From the NCBI GenBank assembly GCA_020744225.1, contig JAGMWG010000003.1, forward strand, positions 620,001 through 684,000: a stretch of DNA of 64,000 bases, written 5' to 3'. Every line of letters starts with the position of its first letter. Positions within the stretch are counted from its first letter, which is position 1. This stretch comes from Paraphoma chrysanthemicola (lineage: Eukaryota > Ascomycota > Dothideomycetes > Pleosporales > Phaeosphaeriaceae). The position numbers and the translations under genes are program-made. Positions 58,365 to 64,000 of the stretch are shown piece after piece. The notes below the pieces were generated by a model. The model saw only the letters and a list, made by a program, of their open reading frames with translations. It searched no databases and had not been told where the DNA came from.

Positions 58365-59294
58365 ATCACGCTTGTGCTTCTTGGGGGCGTCGACAGTGGC
58401 ACGAGTAGTCTTTTCTACTCGAACCTGGGATGGGTAATGGGCGTCTACGGATTCAACCTTGGGCTGAGAAGCGTAGGTGTCCTTGGCGGTGACAGTCTCC
58501 CTGGTGTAACGGGAGGCCTGCTGGTGGTTGGCGTTGGTGCTGAGGTTGGTGTAACCTTGCTCAGCGACGATGGGACGAGTGCGCTCGCGGAATTGACGCT
58601 CAGAGACGTCGATCTGGGAGGGCGCGTAGTCGGTGGCAGGGCCGTGGACTGTATTGAAGTGGCGATCGTAGGACCTGTCCTGGACCTCGATGTGGGAGTG
58701 GGATGAGGATGAGGATGGGGGCTGGTAGCTGAAGAAGAGATGAAAGGTCAGCTTGGGTAGGGAAGAGGAGGTGAGGGAAAAGTGGGGACTGCACGTCGCT
58801 CCGACAACAACAGAAGAAAAGGGTTAGCGGCGGCCGGTGGCTTTACTAGCCGCCAAGCTCAGGGGGCTGGGAATCGGGGGTGTTGTGGTGATCCGTGCCA
58901 TGGTGCGCTGGCAAAAACAATAGGAACTGAGTCGGGCACTTACCGGTCGCGGGTTGCGGCGAATTCGACGCGCTCACGCTGCTGCTGCGGCTGGTGCTGC
59001 TGCTGCTGCTCGGGGTGTCTGTAGCGGGTCTGCTCACGAATGTGAACTTCTTCGCGGAGCTGGGGCTGGGGACGGCGGAGACGCTCTTCCTCGGTGATGC
59101 GGACCTCCTCTTTGATGTAGGTGTCGCGGTGCTGGGCCTGGGGCTGGGGCGCGTGAACGGTGGCTGAGAAGGATTCGTGGGTTTCTTCGTGACCTTCCCG
59201 TCCGTGTGAAGCCTGTGTGAGCTTTGCTTCGCCTTCTACCTTGACGCTGGTAGTTTCTTTAACTTCCGCGTTCCGATACGCAGACGGGAAGACA
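58365..59294 (-). CDS. hex1: hex1 5' coding extension (long isoform exons)
   Basis: The frame of Hex1 is open upstream to 58728 and joins, through a 215 nt intron (58943-58729; GTAAGT donor, CTTCAG acceptor), another coding exon at 59294-58944 that begins after a CTTCAG acceptor. The added residues, about 237, are low-complexity and charged, rich in Gln, Arg, Glu and Tyr (KETTSVKVEGEAKLTQ, REEVHIREQTRYRHPEQQQQ, TRPIVAEQGYTNL). Alternative splicing of hex1 giving N-terminally extended forms is reported in other ascomycetes. The 5'-most exon with the long-form start codon was not found. Confidence 0.65.
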
Positions 59295-61902
59295 CTGAAG
59301 GGGATCGGAACCTGGCTGGTCAGCGTTTTGGGGGGCAGGCGCGCAGTGAGAGACGGACTCGTGCTTCAAAATCCAGTTTGCCGGAGTCGGGTCGCTCTTT
59401 CTCGAAAACCCTTCGAACCGTTCGAAAACAATTCGAAAGGAATCAAGAAAGAACTTCTTGGCTCCTTTGAGGGTCTCACGGGGAGATGTTTAGGGGGGAA
59501 AAGAGCTGCTTGATGGGAGCCAGCTTTAGGGAGTGACGTGCAAGACGAGTGTATGCAATTGGGTACAGTAGCGGGGTGGAGGAGAGAGGGAGCAGTGAGG
59601 CGCGACGAGGGGATCAAGTAGATTGGCGGTCAGCCGGGCGTCTGTTGTGAGGGCGATTTGGAGCGGCGCATGGATGGGAAGGCTGGGACGCGGAGGGAGC
59701 TGTCCCGATGCGGCCTAGCCGTGTTTTGATCGAGGGCTTAGCGCGTTGCAGGTGCCCCTTTTCGCTGCACCTTGCTCGCATCACGGCCCACCTCGCTCGC
59801 ACCGAGGCAAACCTACGAGCTTCTGACGCGCCATTGAGCTTGGTGCGGCTGTTGGCACGGCGATTGGGTGCCGTTGGGTGCAATTGGCAGCGCGAGGCTC
59901 GCCGACACTCGCAAATTGGCTGGGCTCGCAGAGCTCCACGCGTGCTGCAGCTTGACGAACCTCACCTCCGCAAGTGGGCCCCGTCTCATCTTCGTGGACA
60001 GCTGCAATTGGAGCACGACCGCCCTCACATGCAGCGTGCGCACGCTCAGCTCAGGTCGATCCATGTTGCGCGGCCTGTTGTTGAGCGCTCCCAGCCTCTT
60101 CCCAACCTCTCGAATTTATGGCGCGTTGTGACTGGCCCGAAGCGGTAAACAATGGCGCTGCAGGAGTGCGTCGATAGCGCGCGGCCGGGGTACCTTAGCG
60201 ATCGTCGCCTCGCCAACGGATGCGCCGGGCCATCACGTGCCAAACCTTCATCCACCGGCTGCCTCTGGGGGGTTCCGCCTGGCTCACGACTGGGATGCCA
60301 GGGACTTGCTGGCCATTCGGGCGGCGTTGCGATCGAGCGTTGCGAACCATGGTTCCTTCTGCCGTCGCCCGCATCATGGACCAGCCCTCCTTGGGAGCGC
60401 CCGCAGCTGACGTGCATCGCATGTGCATCAAAATTGCCTCTTGATCGAGTCGAGCGAATAGTCGTTGGAAGACGTTATCAGGCCATGAGATGTTGATGTC
60501 CATCGCAAGTCGGATTGGCCTAGGACGCATTTGGCCGGCATCGAGGACGCCGGCTATTCCTGGATGCTGTGGTACCGTACTCGAGTCTCTTTGCCCTGCG
60601 TCACCGTCATTTCAATTCTCAAGTAACCTTCGCATCATCCAAGAAGTACATGACCTATTCGTAGAGTGAGGGGCATATCGCCATTGACGGTGGAAGAAAA
60701 GGAGCTGCGTATGATTGACGGCCTCGTTGAGACCTAGGCTGTCTGCTTACTTGTAGGTACGCTTTGGTGAGTCGACTCGTAGAATGCTGGACAGAGAAGC
60801 ATTGCAATGCGGGATGATTGTCTTGCGGTCACGGTCGCGACTGCCACTACTGCGTCCCTCAGGGCAGGCACGAATACACACGCGGGTCCTCTCACATCGT
60901 CTCTAGCCTCGCACCTGTCGCACTTCCCATCTTCTCGTCCGTCGCAACCTCAATGATACTCCCTTGCTTGCCAGTCATCGGATGATGGTCTTTCCAGAAT
61001 TTATGTCAGATGAACCTTCTTCTCGAACATGACTTCGCCGCTCGCTGTTTGTGCCTTCTCTTTCTTCCTTAAGCGTTCAAAGGTCTTTCCCACTTCGGAC
61101 CTGTCTCCTACCTCCTTCGCTGTCTCATCTCATCCACGGCCGCGTACATCTGTCACACCTAGAATGGATTTGACACCTGCAGGCGACCCACACGCCTCCC
61201 GGTGCCCTGCATCGACTGTGCGACCTTGACGGATGATACATTGCAAACCTTGCAATGATCTGGTGGGGACAGTTGGGGATCATCTTACTTATGATTATAG
61301 TACGGAGCATTCCCGGACTTCCACATCAGGACGGCATGTAGGCGAGGTCACATTCCGCGCATCCATCCATCCATCTACCCGTCCATCATCGCCAAAACAT
61401 TTGAGCTACTGACAGCTGTCAGTAGATGATGCCGTGTGGTACCAGTCTGAGTCACAATGGAGACAAAGCTCCAAATCCATCGTAGTTTGACGACTATGGC
61501 TATACATTAGACACGGTAACCTTCTTTGCTCACCTTTTCCAACCGTTTTGAACAACGAACATCTCAATTGTGCTTGGTTCAATCGAACATGGCGTCGACC
61601 CCTCCGAAAGTAGCGAGTGTGTTGCAAGAGCAACTGCGTCAATAACATATGATTCTTAAGGCTTTTCTTTTCGTATCCCAGCTGGGGTTTCTTTATGAAG
61701 ATACAGTCGCCTCCCCCTTCGTCCGTTTGTCCCTCACCTGCTGGAAGCCGATCGCGTCGGCACTGGAATGCACCTGACCCTTTCCACGGCAACCTACATC
61801 GTTCAAACTACTTCCATAGTCCATCAAAGTCCGCACATTTCTTCTTTTTCTTCTGTTCTTCACAGTTGTTGATGAGTGCATACGCATTCACCTGATTCCA
61901 AC
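59295..61902. other. intergenic; hex1 5' region and chitinase promoter
   Basis: The left 1 kb is GC-rich and probably carries the hex1 5' exon, leader and promoter. Overlapping frames at 59700-60540 on both strands reflect base composition rather than genes. Three TTCGAA palindromes cluster at 59412-59437. The right part, up to 61902, is the CT-rich promoter of the chitinase gene. No supported coding sequence. Confidence 0.45.
59412..59437. promoter_or_regulatory. cluster of three TTCGAA palindromes
   Basis: TTCGAA occurs at 59412, 59421 and 59432, spacing 9 and 11 bp, about 120 bp upstream of the first recognised hex1 coding exon. Alternating TTC/GAA resembles a heat-shock-element-like array, but the spacing is not the canonical 5-bp step. 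Could be a factor-binding site. Confidence 0.3.
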
Positions 61903-64000
61903 ATGCACATCTCTTTCTCCTTCTCCGCGCTGCTGGCACCGTCTTTGCTGGCTGCTCTAGCTAGCGCTCGGTTCGTGATATACGCTGATGAGTATGTCGT
62001 CATTTCATGCTGCAAGCTCAAAGGCTGATGTTTTCTAGATGGCATCCAACCCGGCCAACCAACGAAGAAGATCGAGCTGGCATCGATCATGTCGTTCTTG
62101 CCTTTGCCATGGCCAACGCCACCGCAGCCTTTCAACCCAAAGTTCCCATTTCAACCATTCGATCGGAGTTTCCCAACGCCAAAGTGATGATTGCAGTCGG
62201 AGGCTGGGGTGACGACATTGGCTTCTTCGAGGCTTCCAAGTCAGACGCAACGATCGATAGATTTGCGGCAGATGTTGCTACGATGCTAACAAATACTGGT
62301 GCTGATGGTGTTGGTTAGTCACTAACCCCTCAACGTGGTTGTAGCCTTACTCACACCCGACAGATATTGATTGGGAGTACCCCGGAGGTAACGGTGCTGA
62401 TTACAAGCAAGTGCCGAATGAGGAGAAGACGTATCAGATTGAAGCCTTTCCCAAATTCCTGGCTGCGACTCGGAAGGCAATTGGAGACAAACTGCTGTCC
62501 ATTGCTGTGCCTGGCAAGAAGGGTGGGAGCATGAACTTACCTTAAACTAATCATTTACTGAACTAAGTGTAGGTGACATGATCGGGTATACCACGGAGAC
62601 TGGTCCGAAGATCTGGCCTTCAGTCGATTATATCAACGTTAGTAGACGGGCTATGCTACTAAAATGTAGCAGCTGACACACACCAGGTCATGTCCTACGA
62701 CCTCATGAACCGCCGTGACAACGTCACCAAGCATCACAGCTCCGTCGCTGGTTCAGCAGAAACCATCGAGAACTACCTCGCCATTGGCGCACCACCTGAG
62801 AAAATCAACCGTATGATATATCTCCATATACTTACTACTTTACACTGTACTAACTTCGTGTCCAAGTCGGCTTCGCCTACTACGCAAAGTACTTCACCAC
62901 GGCCGGCGACTGCACGGCTGGCCCACTTGGCTGCCCCATCGTTCTCGCCGAAGACCCCATCACCGGCAAAGACCTCCTGACCTCTGGCGCCTGGACCTTT
63001 GAAACATTCCACATGCAGCCCGTCTCCACATCTGCTCTGACCGTCTCCTACGATGGCACATGCGGTCCCGAAAAAGGCACCAAATGCTCCACAGGATGTT
63101 GCTCACAATACGGCAACTGTGGCACCTCGCCTGAACACTGCTCCGGCGCATGTCAACACGCTTTCGGCACGGGGTGTACCGACTCCGACGTTGCAGGCTC
63201 ATGGCAAAACGCGCTCAAGAATGGCGTCACGGATGAAGAAGCTGGTGGACAGTACTACGTCGACGCCGAGAATGGGTTGTTCTGGACGTGGGATACCCCG
63301 GACCTTATTGAACGCAAGTTTGAAGAGATCGTAGCCAAGTATGGACTTGGAGGTGTCATGGCGTGGAGTCTGGGCGAGGATAGTTCGGATTGGAGTCACA
63401 TCAAGGCGATGAATGCCGGTTTGAAGAGATTGAGCGCAGATGGGTATGGCGGCAAACATAGTAATCCTATACGGCCCATTGCACCACCATCTCCAACACC
63501 AGACTACGAAGCTGGACCCGCGGACGGCGAATCTCCCTCGATAGAAGACCTCCCACTGGTCCCGGAAGACAGCTCGGATCCGAGGCTCCCGTATAATGTC
63601 GTCTGGGTCGATGGCACGACAGATGGACCGAGCGGAGACTACAACGCTGAACCCGGGGCGCCGGAGTACTACGTGAACTATGAGGGCGAGGGACCAGGTT
63701 CATCTCAGAGTCCGTCGGCGGAGTATGAGAGCACATCTCCTGCACCCGAACCATATGAAGCGCCGTATAACCCGCAGCAAGAAACGGCTTCGACACCGCA
63801 ACAAGACCGTCCACTCGAGCCTTTGCCTAAAGAAGCGCCAGTGCAGGAAGTTGCTCCGGTACAAGAACCTGCTCCGGTACAAGAGCCTGCTCCAGTCCAA
63901 CAACAAGAACCAGCCGCAATCGAGAAAGACACGACTTCTCTAGACGTCGAGGATACACTGCCTTTCTCGCCAGAGTACGAGGCTTTGCTGAGGGAATTAG
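61903..64000 (+). CDS. GH18 chitinase with embedded CBM18 chitin-binding module, 3' end outside window
   Basis: Secreted endochitinase cutting beta-1,4-GlcNAc chains. Exons: 61903-61991, 62039-62313, 62364-62522, 62573-62637, 62687-62810, 62867 onward. Signal peptide MHISFSFSALLAPSLLAALASA. The GH18 barrel shows KVMIAVGGWG and the catalytic motif DGVDIDWE (119-126, acid Glu126), then YINVMSYDLM and LGFAYYAKYF. A hevein-type CBM18 with eight Cys lies at 303-341 (CGPEKGTKCSTGCCSQYGNC), and the barrel resumes after it (QYYVDAENGLFWTWDTP, GGVMAWSLGED). The tail is long, Pro/Glu/Gln-rich and repetitive (VQEPAPVQEPAPVQ). The frame is open at the window edge. Confidence 0.9.

Noticed and set aside
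57558..58706. Long plus-strand open frame of 382 codons
   Set aside because: Exact antisense of hex1; its Val/Gly/Asp-rich product is a composition shadow of the strongly codon-biased hex1 exon.
59700..60540. Several 80-146 codon frames on both strands
   Set aside because: They overlap one another in a GC-rich tract, lack splice partners and motifs, and lie in the hex1 upstream region.

Overview
The window is nuclear DNA of a filamentous ascomycete (Pezizomycotina). The evidence is a Woronin-body Hex1 gene ending in the peroxisomal signal SRL, many 45-70 nt introns with GTAAGT/GTATGT donors and CTAAC/CTGAC-type branch points, and typical fungal families: Zn2Cys6 regulator, DHA2 transporter, PTH11-like receptor, GH18 and GH64 enzymes, a NACHT-ankyrin NLR and DUF6590. 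Gene spacing, small secreted proteins and a pectin-side-chain esterase fit a plant-associated fungus, possibly a Dothideomycete, but that is inference. All exon maps were built by eye from splice signals and frame continuity; no search was run.

Layout. 1-1676: 3' part of a DUF6590-domain gene. 1677-5426: gene-poor. 5427-13617 is the most interesting block: a probable fungal gasdermin-like gene (minus), a complete subtilisin-family (S8) protease gene just upstream on the same strand, and, divergent from the protease across about 300 bp, a large gene joining C2H2 zinc fingers, a Cys/His-rich segment, a DUF6590 domain and 18 copies of a nine-residue His/Pro/Asn repeat. Protease plus gasdermin is the layout of known fungal regulated-cell-death pairs (HET-Q1/HET-Q2 type); the zinc-finger/DUF6590/repeat partner is, to my knowledge, not part of the described system.

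15496-18462: two unrecognised minus-strand genes, one with a homopolymer frameshift. 19134-20369: a divergent SEC9/SNAP-25-like Qbc-SNARE. 21992-23290: GH64 beta-1,3-glucanase without signal peptide. 25705-32710: a nine-exon SesB-like hydrolase/NACHT/ankyrin NLR with a degenerate P-loop and an apparent frameshift in the hydrolase domain. A SNARE near an NLR recalls the Neurospora sec-9/plp-1 allorecognition pair.

33134-44040: a Cys-rich secreted protein, rhamnogalacturonan acetylesterase, TMEM205-like membrane protein, a Zn2Cys6 regulator beside a DHA2 transporter, a second small secreted protein, and the autophagic lipase Atg15. 45161-53136: F-box protein, PTH11-like receptor, DUF3112-type membrane protein, BTB protein. 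53440-54000: a short repeat with palindromes and degenerate TTAGGG units. 55806-64000: 2OG-Fe(II) oxygenase, Hex1 with a long optional N-terminal extension, and a GH18 chitinase carrying a CBM18 module, cut by the window edge.

Genes for membrane pore formation, its likely protease trigger, a SNARE, an NLR and the septal-pore plug protein all lie within 64 kb. The first two probably work together; a common role for the rest is speculative.
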